Positions 16,952 to 25,908 of a stretch of DNA of 64,000 nt are shown piece after piece. The stretch covers positions 62,001-126,000 of the forward strand of contig NZ_JACOFU010000006.1 in the NCBI RefSeq assembly GCF_014284275.1. The letters run 5' to 3'. How positions within the stretch are numbered: the first letter of the stretch is position 1; each line of letters starts with the position of its first letter. The translations under genes were made by a program, and so were the position numbers. The DNA is from Affinundibacterium amnicola (GTDB lineage Bacteria; Pseudomonadota; Gammaproteobacteria; Burkholderiales; Burkholderiaceae_D). The notes below the pieces were generated by a model. That model was not told the origin of the DNA. It did not search any database and saw only the letters and a list, made by a program, of their open reading frames with translations.

Positions 16952-18403
16952 TCAGGCAAGAATGTCAGTAATGACTTTGCCGTAGACCACCGTTGGACGT
17001 TCAGAGCGCCCGTTATTGAGGAAGGTGGTTTTCAAATGATCGAGCCCCATTAATTGCAAAATAGTGGCGTGGAGATCATAGGTATCAACAGCTTTTTCTT
17101 TATCCGCTACTTGCAGACCGATGGCATCGGTTTCGCCATAGGTGAAGCCTGCTTTCAAGCCGCCACCTGCCATCCACTGTGTATAGCCCCAAGGATTATG
17201 GTCACGACCATTGCCACTTTGACCGTAAGAAGTGCGGGCAAATTCGGAGGTCCAGACGACCAAAGTCGTGTCAAGTAAACCGCGTTGTTTCAAATCTTCC
17301 AGCAAGGCACCGATAGGTTTGTCGACCGCTTTCGCCATGATGCCGTGATTCTTTTCCAGATTGTCATGCGCGTCCCAAACGTTTTGTCCCGTGACTTCGG
17401 ATTGACCTGAAGGTACACCAGTGACCACGTGGACAAAACGCACACCACGTTCGACTAAGCGACGGGCACGCAGTAAGGTGGTTCCGTAGCCGGAAGTGAT
17501 TTCTTCATTCAAACCGTAAGCGGCGCGCGTGGTTTCTGATTCTTTACTCAGATCGACCGCTTCTGGTGCGGCGACTTGCATACGATCTGCGAGTTCATAA
17601 GAACGTAGGCGTGCTTTCAATTCGGTGTCGTTAGGGAATTTCTCCGCACCTAAACCGTTTAGTTTTTTCAGTAAATCGAGTGAGCTACGTTGTTGATTGG
17701 CCGTGCGGACATCAGGGCGATCTAAGTACAAAATGGGTGAGTTGCCAGGACGGAAGGCCGTACCTTGATACACAGCTGGCAAGAAACCAGAAGCCCAATT
17801 TACGCCGCCAGCGGAAGGCTCACGATCGCCACTATACAAAACGACGTAAGGTGGCAGATCTGGATTGGCAGAACCCAATGCATAACTAATCCATGAGCCT
17901 AAAGCGGGGCGACCTGGACTGAGATCACCCGTATTGAGTTTCAAAATAGAGATGTCATGCGTCGCGCCCACCGTGACACTGGATTTGATGAACGTTATCT
18001 TGTCCGCGTGTTTAGCGATATTGGGTACCAGATCAGAGAACCAGGCACCGCTCTCACCGTGCTGCTTCCAGGTGCGATTTGATGCATACAGTTTGCCTAC
18101 ACCGCCTTGCGTACTGGTTTTGATGCCTTTCAAAAAGGACGCTGGTACATCTTGACCCGCGAGGCGGATCAATTCTGGTTTGTAGTCGTACAGATCTAAA
18201 GTACTTGGCGCACCGTTTTGATGTAACCAGATGACGGATTTAATTTTTGCCGCATGATGTGGTGCTTTTGGTGCTAGAGGGTCGGCCAGTTCTGCCGCAG
18301 TGGCAACATTCAAGCCCAAACCTGGCGTTAAGCCAGCGAGAGCAGCACCACTTAACCCGAGACCAGATTTCAAGAGAAAATCGCGACGTGTATTGTTAGT
18401 CAT
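16952..18403 (-). CDS. DUF1501 protein with Tat signal
   Basis: 483-residue exported protein. The N-terminus NTRRDFLLKSGLGLSGAALAGL is a twin-arginine signal. The body has DUF1501 hallmarks: HQNGAPSTLDLYDYKPE, LPPYVVLYSGDREP, WTSEFARTSYG, GRDHNPWGYTQWMAGGG and DLHATILQLMGLD. DUF1501 belongs to the alkaline phosphatase/sulfatase superfamily, and the Asp/His residues that could bind metal are kept, but no activity is established for the family. DUF1501 and DUF1549/DUF1553 genes pair abundantly in planctomycetes; here the pair sits in a betaproteobacterium with cytochromes. It follows the DUF1549 gene with about 60 bases between them. Confidence 0.9.
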   Translation of the reverse strand: MTNNTRRDFLLKSGLGLSGAALAGLTPGLGLNVATAAELADPLAPKAPHHAAKIKSVIWLHQNGAPSTLDLYDYKPELIRLAGQDVPASFLKGIKTSTQGGVGKLYASNRTWKQHGESGAWFSDLVPNIAKHADKITFIKSSVTVGATHDISILKLNTGDLSPGRPALGSWISYALGSANPDLPPYVVLYSGDREPSAGGVNWASGFLPAVYQGTAFRPGNSPILYLDRPDVRTANQQRSSLDLLKKLNGLGAEKFPNDTELKARLRSYELADRMQVAAPEAVDLSKESETTRAAYGLNEEITSGYGTTLLRARRLVERGVRFVHVVTGVPSGQSEVTGQNVWDAHDNLEKNHGIMAKAVDKPIGALLEDLKQRGLLDTTLVVWTSEFARTSYGQSGNGRDHNPWGYTQWMAGGGLKAGFTYGETDAIGLQVADKEKAVDTYDLHATILQLMGLDHLKTTFLNNGRSERPTVVYGKVITDILA

Positions 18404-18464
18404 AATTGTCTTTCAGATGATGAAAATAATGTAAATTGAATAGGGCTGTATAGATTAAAAGCGA

Positions 18465-20774
18465 CTAAAAGCGATAAGCGAAATCATTCGAATTCGATAC
18501 GGTATGCACCAGATCAACGAAGGCGGCAGCGCGTACAGGATTAATTTGTATGCCTTGCTTTAAACCGGTTGGTACCGCAACTTCAAACTTGCCGGTCCAG
18601 GTACGTTCTTGAATGACTTTTTCTTGGTTATCTAAGAATTGTTTCAAGACATTGCGTTCGTCTTTGCTTGGTTTGCGCGCGAACAAGGTCACATACAATT
18701 GATCGAGTTGTGCGTTTTCATCTTTACCAGCCGCAGTGATAATTTTTCCTGCTAAGGCTTGTGACCAGTTACTGACCAGGTCACTGTTAAATAGCGCCAA
18801 AGCTTGCAAAGGTGTAGTCGTCACTTCACGTTTGTGATGTGGATTGGATGGATTCGCTGGATCAAACGCTTGCGTTAATGGGTAAGGAATACTGCGACGT
18901 ACAAACACGTAAATACTGCGGCGATTGTGATCGGCTTCGTCCTTCGATACTTCCCATTGATTGCCTGCATTTAAGCTGGACGGTACTGGTGGAAATACTG
19001 CCGGACCACCAATTTTGTTTTCCAATTTGTCGGAGACATACAGTAAAGAATCACGGATTTCTTCAGCATCGAGACGCTTGCGTGGGTACACTGCCAGCAA
19101 CTTGTTTTCAGGATCGGCTTTTACTACATCGAGACGTTCTGCTGATGCTTGACGATAGACATTTGAGAGCAAAATATCACGTTGCAGTTTTTTGACGCTC
19201 CAGCCATTTTTGACGAAATTGCTGGCCAGGTAGTCGATCAATTCTGGATGCGTAGGTTTGGTACCAGCACGTCCAAAATCTTGTACAGTACTGACGATGC
19301 CTTTATCAAATAACTGCGCCCAAACGCGATTGACATAGACGCGAGCGGTCAAAGGATTTTTTTCACTGACCAACCAATTTGCCAAAGCAGCACGGCGACC
19401 TGTGCCCGTTTTGCTAGCGGTGATTTCTGTTTTGTAATCTGCTGCCCATAAGGCTGGCAGACCCGGCTCTACTGCTTCCAATGGACGTTCATGTATGCCT
19501 CCAAAACGTAATTGGGTAGGGATAGGATCTTTACCGATTTCTACCGCAGTCGTGTAGAAATTAGACCCGCCTTTACTTGGACGTTGCTTATCGAATTTGC
19601 GTAGTTCCGCAGTGAGCTTTTGATACTCTTTATATTTAGACGCATTTTCTTCTTTGTATTCAGCAGTGTCCTTGTCTTCAGCGGATAAGCGTAAGAAGGC
19701 GACGATATCTTGTTCGGAGGCGACCGCATCTTTACGGAAGTTGACCCAACGATCTAGTGCTGTCCATTCTTTTTCTGGTTTGAAAATGGATTCACGACTA
19801 TCTGTCAGATAGCGTTCGTTGTAATATTTTCGACCCTCTGCGCGTACAGTATCCAAAATCGCTTTCTGTTTCGCACGTAGTTCTTTTGTCAGCTCGTTAT
19901 AGGCTGCTTGTGCTTTCACATAAGCTTTATCGTCTTCCGTTTCCGTGCCTTTGGCCAAACGTGCGCGTTCGTCGAATTGGGTATTCGAGAAGAAGGCTTG
20001 CAACTGGAAGTATTCCTTTTGACTGACCTTATCAGCCTTGTGATTGTGGCAGCGTGCGCAACCGATAGTCGAAGCGAGGAAAGTTTCTCCCACCAAATCG
20101 GTCATGTCGGTGGCGATTTGGTATTTGCGTTGTACCAGATCGCGTGAATTGCTGTTATCTGGATAGCCCGCTAAGAAGCCTGTAGCGATCTTGGCGTCTT
20201 GGCTGTCAGGATAGAGTTCGTCGCCTGCGACTTGTTCGAGTACAAATTGATTGAACGGTTTGTCTTGATTAAACGCATTGATCACATAGTCGCGATAGCG
20301 ATAATTGTTGGGACGTGTATTATCGTTCTGGAAGCCAGCGCTATCAGCATAGCGCGCCAGATCTAACCAACGACGTGCCTGACGTTCGCCGAAGTGAGGC
20401 GATGCCAATAAGCGATCAACTAACTTTTCGTAAGCGTTTGGTGATTTGTCATTTTCAAAGGCGCGTACTTCTTCCACTGTAGGCAAAATCCCCCAAGCAT
20501 CTAAAGTCGCACGACGAATATACGTACCACGATCTGTTTCTGGTGAGGGTTTGAGTTTGGCATTTTCCAGTTTAGCTAAGACGAAGGCATCAATCGGATT
20601 ACGCACCCAGGCCTTTTGTTTTACCGCTGGAATTTCTGGCGCTTTCACTTCGGTATACGCCCAAGCTTTGTTACTGCTTGGATTTGCCTTCGGCGTCGCC
20701 TCTTTCTTCTCTTGACCTGTTGCGAATGCCGACAGGCTTAACAGTACGGCGAGATAAATCACTTTCTTTTTCAT
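18465..20774 (-). CDS. DUF1549/DUF1553 protein (planctomycete-type) with CxxCH
   Basis: 769-residue exported protein; signal peptide ends near SAFATGQ. The N-terminal half is DUF1549 (NPIDAFVLAKLE, LLASPHFGERQARRWLDLARYADSAGFQND), including GCARCHNHK, a CxxCH that could bind haem. A charged middle region (about 290-400) precedes DUF1553 (ARVYVNRVWAQLFDKGIVSTVQDFG, HPELIDYLASNF, NVYRQ, ALALFNSDLV). The N-terminal cytochrome domain (PSCyt1) common in planctomycete relatives is absent. Start at 20774 is chosen for GGGAG upstream and the signal peptide. First gene of the minus-strand cluster, behind a sigma-54-type promoter at 20909-20925. Function is unknown in the family. Confidence 0.9.
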   Translation of the reverse strand: MKKKVIYLAVLLSLSAFATGQEKKEATPKANPSSNKAWAYTEVKAPEIPAVKQKAWVRNPIDAFVLAKLENAKLKPSPETDRGTYIRRATLDAWGILPTVEEVRAFENDKSPNAYEKLVDRLLASPHFGERQARRWLDLARYADSAGFQNDNTRPNNYRYRDYVINAFNQDKPFNQFVLEQVAGDELYPDSQDAKIATGFLAGYPDNSNSRDLVQRKYQIATDMTDLVGETFLASTIGCARCHNHKADKVSQKEYFQLQAFFSNTQFDERARLAKGTETEDDKAYVKAQAAYNELTKELRAKQKAILDTVRAEGRKYYNERYLTDSRESIFKPEKEWTALDRWVNFRKDAVASEQDIVAFLRLSAEDKDTAEYKEENASKYKEYQKLTAELRKFDKQRPSKGGSNFYTTAVEIGKDPIPTQLRFGGIHERPLEAVEPGLPALWAADYKTEITASKTGTGRRAALANWLVSEKNPLTARVYVNRVWAQLFDKGIVSTVQDFGRAGTKPTHPELIDYLASNFVKNGWSVKKLQRDILLSNVYRQASAERLDVVKADPENKLLAVYPRKRLDAEEIRDSLLYVSDKLENKIGGPAVFPPVPSSLNAGNQWEVSKDEADHNRRSIYVFVRRSIPYPLTQAFDPANPSNPHHKREVTTTPLQALALFNSDLVSNWSQALAGKIITAAGKDENAQLDQLYVTLFARKPSKDERNVLKQFLDNQEKVIQERTWTGKFEVAVPTGLKQGIQINPVRAAAFVDLVHTVSNSNDFAYRF

Positions 20775-20855
20775 TGATGGACTCCCATTCCTTGATTTCG
20801 TAAACAACATTTATGCGAAAAATATTTTCTGGCACCGTGCGGTGCTGTTCTGATT

Positions 20856-21138
20856 ACTGTTGAAAAGACAGCAAAGTGAACAATACTTTTCTAACCGTAG
20901 ACAGTAATGGCAAGACCCGTGCCAACTCTTCAGTTGAAACTGTTGGTACTTAATTTTGCTGTCGTAAGTTATTGATTTGACGAGGTAAAACCACGCTTTG
21001 CGAATTGATCGTGAGTGCTAAGAACATGCTGTTCATGCATTCAAATAGAGACGCACTGTTGCGCATTAATCAGCTGTTTAGCCTCGCTGTGCGACTTGCA
21101 ACAGTTACTAGTATTTTTGTGAGATGTCGAAGCTGTTG
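20856..21138. promoter_or_regulatory. Cluster of ACTGTTG boxes between divergent sigma-54 promoters
   Basis: The hexamer CTGTTG occurs at 20857-20862, 20940-20945, 21056-21061 and 21133-21138 on the plus strand and at 21099-21104 on the minus strand. Four of the five extend to ACTGTTG. The boxes at 21055 and 21099 form the inverted arrangement ACTGTTGC...GCAACAGT. By chance about 0.25 copies of the hexamer would be expected over both strands of 500 bases. They are candidate binding sites for the enhancer-binding activator that sigma-54 promoters require; which protein binds is inference. Confidence 0.5.
20909..20925 (-). promoter_or_regulatory. Predicted sigma-54 promoter of the DUF1549/DUF1501/cytochrome cluster
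   Basis: Reading the minus strand, TTGGCACGGGTCTTGCC matches the sigma-54 consensus TTGGCACG-N4-TTGC at every conserved position, with exact GG-N10-GC spacing. Transcription would start near 20899, about 125 bases before the ATG at 20774. It is one of two opposed sigma-54-type sites in the 634-base gap 20775-21408, in which I see no gene. Confidence 0.75.
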
Positions 21139-21334
21139 AATCTGCAGCACTGCATTCATGTTCTTTTTGGAAGGGGCGTGATGAATGTTGGATTCTCAGC
21201 ACTTACTGTGATTCGAATTCAACTTTCTTCGTCATGAATCTTGAAGTTGGTGTTGTCGTTTTGGCGACGGCAAGCTTGCTGCGCGCCCGCTGATTTGAGC
21301 AGTGAGCTAGTCATTTCAAATGTCGAGTTAGGCC

Positions 21335-21351
21335 TTGGCATACTTGTTGCT
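21335..21351 (+). promoter_or_regulatory. Predicted sigma-54 promoter of the rhodanese/cytochrome b561 pair
   Basis: TTGGCATACTTGTTGCT matches the sigma-54 pattern: GG at 21337-21338, ten bases, then GC at 21349-21350. Transcription would start near 21362, about 47 bases before the ATG at 21409. A nearby TTGGTACTTAATTTTGCT at 20943 has eleven bases between GG and GC and is less convincing. Confidence 0.7.
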
Positions 21352-21408
21352 GAAAGCTGGACTGATGATCACATCCATTCACGCTTTAATTTTGAGAAAG
21401 AAAATTGT

Positions 21409-21966
21409 ATGAACAAGACTAAAACTTTGCTTACACGCTTCCTAACATTGACGCCATTCGTTGTTCTGTTGGCGAGCCAGTCCAGTTTGGCACAGCAATC
21501 TGGCACGACCCCGGCAAGTCCTAAGCTTGCAAGTGCGAGCACCTATGTGGCGCCACCTTGGGTGTACCAAACCCGACAATTACAAAGAAATGAAATCGAC
21601 GCCTTATTGTTCTATCCGGCGCAAGTCGTGGTTATCGATGTGCGTCGTCCTGACGAGCTGATTAAGAATGGTAGCTTTCCTGTGTTCTTGAGCATACAAC
21701 TGGCCGATTTAGAGAAGAGTTTGGATTTGATTCCCAAAGATCGCACCATCATCACAGTTTCTAATCGCGCGCATCGTGCGGGCGCCGCTGGCGATTTATT
21801 GACTGCAAAAGGTTATAAAGTAGCAGGCGCTGCTGGTAGTCTTGACTATGAAGATCAAGGTGGAAAAATTGCGCGTATCGTCGCCCCGCCTCCGCGTAGT
21901 GCAACGACGACATCAGCAGCAAACTCGGCGACAACTTCGGCTGTCGCTACTGCAGTGAATCAATAA
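21409..21966 (+). CDS. Exported rhodanese-like protein lacking the catalytic cysteine
   Basis: 185-residue protein with a signal peptide (cleavage near SSLAQQ) and a single rhodanese fold: VVVIDVRRPDEL is the CH2A-like segment, and ITVSNRAHRAGAAGDLL occupies the active-site loop. Ordinary rhodaneses have a Cys there (YCxxGxRS); this loop reads SNRAHRA, one residue shorter and without Cys. The protein is therefore probably not a sulfurtransferase by the usual mechanism. The tail is rich in Thr, Ser and Ala. The ATG at 21409 is chosen for the signal peptide; the frame opens earlier at 21241 but would cover the sigma-54-type promoter. It is followed after 29 bases by the b561 gene. Confidence 0.8.
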   Translation: MNKTKTLLTRFLTLTPFVVLLASQSSLAQQSGTTPASPKLASASTYVAPPWVYQTRQLQRNEIDALLFYPAQVVVIDVRRPDELIKNGSFPVFLSIQLADLEKSLDLIPKDRTIITVSNRAHRAGAAGDLLTAKGYKVAGAAGSLDYEDQGGKIARIVAPPPRSATTTSAANSATTSAVATAVNQ

Positions 21967-21995
21967 ATCGATCAGCGTTTATTGAGGATGGCAAG

Positions 21996-22841
21996 ATGAC
22001 TGTTTATCGTAATGAAGTGTTGAATCGCGACCGATTCATTTCAAGATCACCAGCGACTGTTCTAGATGCGGAGCCGTTGGAGCGAGGTGCTCCTGAAGTG
22101 AGTGCAGTTCAACGAACAATTGCCGTGCGCTTATGGGATTTGCCGATACGACTTTTTCATTGGAGTTTGGTGATTGCCGTGTTGGTCGCGATCGTCAGTG
22201 CAAAAGTGGGTGGAGAATGGATGCGCTTACATGGCCAGGCGGGTGTGGCGGTTGTGGGCTTGCTCATTTTCCGTTTGATATGGGGCGTGGTTGGCAGCAA
22301 GTCCGCGCGCTTTATTCACTTTATTCCTAGTGTATCGAGTGTGCGCTCCTACTTACGTGGTCAGTGGCAAGGACGCGGACACAATCCATTGGGCGCGCTC
22401 GCGGTTCTTTCTCTACTCGGCCTGTTGCTATTGCAAGCGATAGGTGGCTTGTTCACGGATGACGAAATTAGCTTTACTGGACCTCTAGCGCATTTTCTGG
22501 AGAGCGAGACCGCGGTGCAACTCACCGGTTGGCATCATCAATTGTCGAATGTGGTGATTGCTTTGCTACTACTACATATTGCGGCGATTTTTGTATATCG
22601 ATTTTTTAAGAAAAAAAATCTTGTAAAAGCCATGATTAGTGGCCATGAGCATTTGCCGTTGGAGCAGGCGCTGCAAATCCCTGAAGAAGTGCCAGTGCGA
22701 ACTTGGGTATTGGTATTGTCGCTAGTCTTCACGGTCGTGCTGACTTACTGGATTGGTACAGGCTTGGCATTGCCTAATACTGAGAGCGCGAATATCAGCA
22801 CTCCTGCAACGAAAGAAAGTGCGCCTCCGCCCGCGTGGTAA
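21996..22841 (+). CDS. Cytochrome b561-family membrane protein
   Basis: 281-residue integral membrane di-haem b cytochrome (PF01292 type). After a 40-residue hydrophilic N-terminus come LWDLPIRLFHWSLV with the first haem His, LHGQAGVAVVGLLIFRLIWGVVG, and later TGWHHQLSNVVIALLLLHIAAIFVYRFF with further His ligands. A fifth hydrophobic segment lies near residue 235. These proteins commonly pass electrons between quinol and periplasmic c-type cytochromes, which fits the divergent cytochrome cluster. GAGGATGG precedes the ATG. Last gene of the sigma-54-type pair. Confidence 0.88.
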   Translation: MTVYRNEVLNRDRFISRSPATVLDAEPLERGAPEVSAVQRTIAVRLWDLPIRLFHWSLVIAVLVAIVSAKVGGEWMRLHGQAGVAVVGLLIFRLIWGVVGSKSARFIHFIPSVSSVRSYLRGQWQGRGHNPLGALAVLSLLGLLLLQAIGGLFTDDEISFTGPLAHFLESETAVQLTGWHHQLSNVVIALLLLHIAAIFVYRFFKKKNLVKAMISGHEHLPLEQALQIPEEVPVRTWVLVLSLVFTVVLTYWIGTGLALPNTESANISTPATKESAPPPAW

Positions 22842-23042
22842 GCCAATAGCCGACTAGAAGAAAATCATATAAAGAACTGAGAAATGATTAGTTCTAGTTT
22901 TAAAGCTTTCCACGTATTCTCGATCCTGTAGACAATTCAACACAATGAATACCTGAGCAGGCACATAGTATAAGTAGGAAATGAAGCAAGATATCTAGGT
23001 AAGAAATAAGTCATTTTATTAAATCAGCTAAAAAGGAACATC

Positions 23043-24050
23043 ATGAATTTTAAGAAATTAGTGTTAGCCGCATCTTTGTCGGTAAGTAGCGTGTTTGCAG
23101 TCAGCGCCTATGCTGGAGACGTGAGTTTGTTAAATGTGTCTTACGATCCAACCCGTGAGTTGTATCAAGAAGTGAACGGTGCTTTCGCTAAATATTGGAA
23201 GGCAAAATCGGGAGATAACGTCACGATCAAACAATCGCACGGTGGCTCCGGCAAACAAGCGCGTGCGGTCATTGATGGTTTGGATGCAGATGTGTTGACC
23301 TTGGCCTTGGCTTATGACATTGATGCAGTGGCGGAAAAAGGTTTGCTCAACAAAGATTGGCAAAAACGTTTAACGCATAACTCCTCGCCTTACACATCGA
23401 CGATCGTGTTCTTGGTACGTAAAGGTAATCCAAAAGCGATTAAGGATTGGAACGATTTGGCAAAAGCGGGTGTCTCCGTCATCACGCCAAATCCTAAGAC
23501 TTCTGGTGGTGCGCGTTGGAATTATTTAGCCGCATGGGGCTATGCTTTGAAACAAAAAGGCGGCACACCAGCGACAGCGAAAGATTTTGTACAAAAAATC
23601 TTCAAAAATGTTCCAGTGCTGGACTCTGGCGCGCGCGGCTCAACAGTGACTTTTGCTGAGCGTGGTTTGGGTGATGTCTTGATCACTTGGGAAAATGAAG
23701 CGTATTTGGCGATTAAAGAATTTGGTGCTGATAAGGTAGAAATCGTCACGCCGCCTTTGAGTATATTGGCAGAGCCACCAGTGACGGTGGTGGATAAAAA
23801 TGCAGATAAGCGCGGTACGCGTAAAGTCGCAGAAGCGTATCTGAATTATCTCTACACAGAAGAAGCGCAAGACATCATAGGCAAGAATTTTTATCGTCCC
23901 ATTTCAGATAAAGCAGCGAAAAAATATGCAGGGCAATTTGGTAAAGTTAATCTGTTCAAGATCGATGATGTCTTTGGCGGCTGGACCAAGGCACAAAAAG
24001 ATCATTTCGCTGATGGCGGCTTCTTTGATCAAATCTATCAGCCAAAATAA
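23043..24050 (+). CDS. sbp: Periplasmic sulfate-binding protein (second paralogue)
   Basis: 335-residue sulfate/thiosulfate-binding protein. Signal peptide ends near VSAYAGD. Hallmarks are [75 protein letters not shown] and DDVFGGW. A good AAAGGA ribosome site lies 7 bases before the ATG. It keeps the consensus TLALAYDID segment, so it is the better candidate for partner of CysTWA (27100-30152), though not adjacent. The 200-base upstream region shows no clear sigma-54 site. Confidence 0.93.
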   Translation: MNFKKLVLAASLSVSSVFAVSAYAGDVSLLNVSYDPTRELYQEVNGAFAKYWKAKSGDNVTIKQSHGGSGKQARAVIDGLDADVLTLALAYDIDAVAEKGLLNKDWQKRLTHNSSPYTSTIVFLVRKGNPKAIKDWNDLAKAGVSVITPNPKTSGGARWNYLAAWGYALKQKGGTPATAKDFVQKIFKNVPVLDSGARGSTVTFAERGLGDVLITWENEAYLAIKEFGADKVEIVTPPLSILAEPPVTVVDKNADKRGTRKVAEAYLNYLYTEEAQDIIGKNFYRPISDKAAKKYAGQFGKVNLFKIDDVFGGWTKAQKDHFADGGFFDQIYQPK

Positions 24051-24079
24051 AGCGCTGTCAGAAGACATCGCGTTTATTG

Positions 24080-24160
24080 GTAATGCCGTTACGTCACTGG
24101 ATTCCCGCCTTCGCGGGAGTGACAAATCTTAAGCTTATCCGCTTCACTGAACGGCATTAC
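24080..24160. repeat. Inverted repeat enclosing a REP-like hairpin, after sbp
   Basis: Arms GTAATGCCGTT (24080-24090) and AACGGCATTAC (24150-24160) are perfect inverted copies. Between them lies a second hairpin of the GTCACTGGATTCCCGC-TTCGC-GCGGGAGTGAC type. It starts 30 bases after the sbp stop and may also serve as a transcript end, though no T-run follows. Confidence 0.6.
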
Positions 24161-24287
24161 CGCTTATTGGTTCTTTTTGTAAATTTGTAGTAGCTGAGAA
24201 TGTTCTGATCGCATGTGGAGCATAGTAAGCCGACGGTACTGATATCAGTACACTCACGGTTTCCTGTGTTTCACATGCAAAATCAGT

Positions 24288-24370
24288 AGAAACTCTAAAC
24301 ATCCTTTTTGATGTGACATCAATCCTCATATAGGCAAACCGATATGAACCTGAGGATGTTTAGAATTTCT
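24288..24370. repeat. 17-base inverted repeat upstream of the sigma-54 activator gene
   Basis: AGAAACTCTAAACATCC (24288-24304) is matched by GGATGTTTAGAATTTCT (24354-24370), 16 of 17 positions complementary, with 49 bases between. It lies directly before the open frame of the activator gene. It could be a cis-acting site or a small transposon-like end pair. The surrounding gap 24051-24462 holds no gene that I can see. Confidence 0.5.
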
Positions 24371-24462
24371 CTTTGTTCGATACAGCACACGCCTATTCGC
24401 CACCCCTTGTTAGTTCGCTTGAATTTTTTTGCGCAGCGGGCAGCAGATCCACGTTTAAAGAG

Positions 24463-25698
24463 ATGACGACCGTGAACAAACTTCTTACTTTTCCTGAATC
24501 GAGCGGCAGCCCTTTATCGATACGGGCGAAGGCAATGTTATTCCATGATAAGCGTTCATCGGCATTGCTAGATCAAGTGGAGAGAATTGCACGTTCAGAT
24601 GCGACCGCATTGATTATTGGTGAAACTGGTACGGGCAAAGAATTGATCGCCCGTCATATCCATACTTCTAGTGGCCGCAAAGGACCGTTTATTGCAGTCA
24701 ATTGTGGTGCCTTTAGTGAGACTCTCATCGACGCAGAATTATTTGGACATGAGAGTGGCGCATTTACTGGCGCGACACAATCACGTTCCGGTTGGTTTGA
24801 AGCAGCCAATGGTGGCACTTTGTTTTTAGATGAGGTGGGTGATTTGTCACTGGCGCTGCAAGTCAAACTACTACGTGTTCTACAAGAACGCCAAGTGGTG
24901 CGTTTGGGATCGCGTAAACCAATTGCTTTAGATGTGAGATTAGTCGCGGCCACCAACGTCGATTTACAAAAGGCGATTGCTGCTGATCGCTTTCGTTCTG
25001 ATCTGTATTATCGCCTCAGTGTTGCCACTATCGATTTACCTCCACTATGTGATCGGCCTGGAGACATACTGCCATTGGCGCGGCATTTCATTGATATCTA
25101 CAGCGATCGCTTGCAGTTAAATCGCGTCAGTTTGTCCGCGGATTCTGAATTGGCGCTGCTTAACTATGAATGGCCTGGCAATATTCGTGAGCTAGAAAAC
25201 GTGGTGCATTACAGTCTGATTGTTTGTCGCAATAATCGAATTGAGGCCGATGATTTACGTCTGGTTGGTGCTCTGCATCGCAATCGTGCAAGTGCAAGTG
25301 GGGTGGGGAATTCTGCAATGAATCTACCGACTGTAGATACACCTGATCGTAAAATTGCTCACGACATCAGTCAGCCAGATGCAGATTGTTCGCTAGCGGA
25401 TGCGGTCGTGAACGAATCTGAAACGGCATTAAGACAAGTTGACTCCTTACAGCAAATTGAGCATTTGTTTCTACGTTTGATGGAGGAAGGGCAGGTGGAT
25501 TTGTTAGAGACTGTCGAGCAATCATTGATTCTGAGTGCGTTCACTAAGTGCAAAGAAAATCAGGTGCAAACCGCCAAAGTCTTGGGCATCAGCCGCAATA
25601 TCCTACGTACCTACTTGAAGCGATATGGCTTGATTGGGCAGGAACAGAAAGAACTTGAAAGTCTGAACTCGTCAGAGGAAGACGTGATTTCTGTTTGA
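24463..25698 (+). CDS. SfnR-like sigma-54-dependent transcriptional activator
   Basis: Enhancer-binding protein of 411 residues without a receiver or PAS domain. It starts with [14 protein letters not shown], typical of SfnR-type regulators of sulfur-source genes, then goes directly into the AAA+ domain: Walker A GETGTGKE, sigma-54 contact loop ESGAFTGAT (intact) and Walker [13 protein letters not shown]. The R-finger region and [15 protein letters not shown] follow. A Fis-type helix-turn-helix ([21 protein letters not shown]) ends the protein. Start could be ATG 24463 or GTG 24472; both are poor in ribosome-site terms. Three sigma-54-type promoters lie in the same region, making it the natural candidate for their activator. 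SfnR assignment rests on similarity and context, not on proof. Confidence 0.85.
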   Translation: MTTVNKLLTFPESSGSPLSIRAKAMLFHDKRSSALLDQVERIARSDATALIIGETGTGKELIARHIHTSSGRKGPFIAVNCGAFSETLIDAELFGHESGAFTGATQSRSGWFEAANGGTLFLDEVGDLSLALQVKLLRVLQERQVVRLGSRKPIALDVRLVAATNVDLQKAIAADRFRSDLYYRLSVATIDLPPLCDRPGDILPLARHFIDIYSDRLQLNRVSLSADSELALLNYEWPGNIRELENVVHYSLIVCRNNRIEADDLRLVGALHRNRASASGVGNSAMNLPTVDTPDRKIAHDISQPDADCSLADAVVNESETALRQVDSLQQIEHLFLRLMEEGQVDLLETVEQSLILSAFTKCKENQVQTAKVLGISRNILRTYLKRYGLIGQEQKELESLNSSEEDVISV

Positions 25699-25908
25699 GT
25701 TGCTTGACATGATTTGATGCCGAATTTTTTCTCATTTATTTCTCATTTATTTCTTGTTTCTTTCGGTCAGTGAGATAGAAAAACTTCAGATAAAGATGCG
25801 CGAAATCATTCCTTATCAAAACTGGCAATGGCTTCTATTCTTGTTATCTGGTAACTGTTCAGCCGCTATGAGACACCCACATTTAGAGTAAAACCAAAGC
25901 CAATTGAC

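Noticed and set aside
20832..20846. TGGCACCGTGCGGTGC as a sigma-54 promoter
   Set aside because: GG to GC spacing is one base too long; it is more simply a small hairpin.
20943..20960. A further sigma-54 promoter, TTGGTACTTAATTTTGCT
   Set aside because: Eleven bases separate GG and GC; sigma-54 promoters require ten, and a better site lies at 21335.
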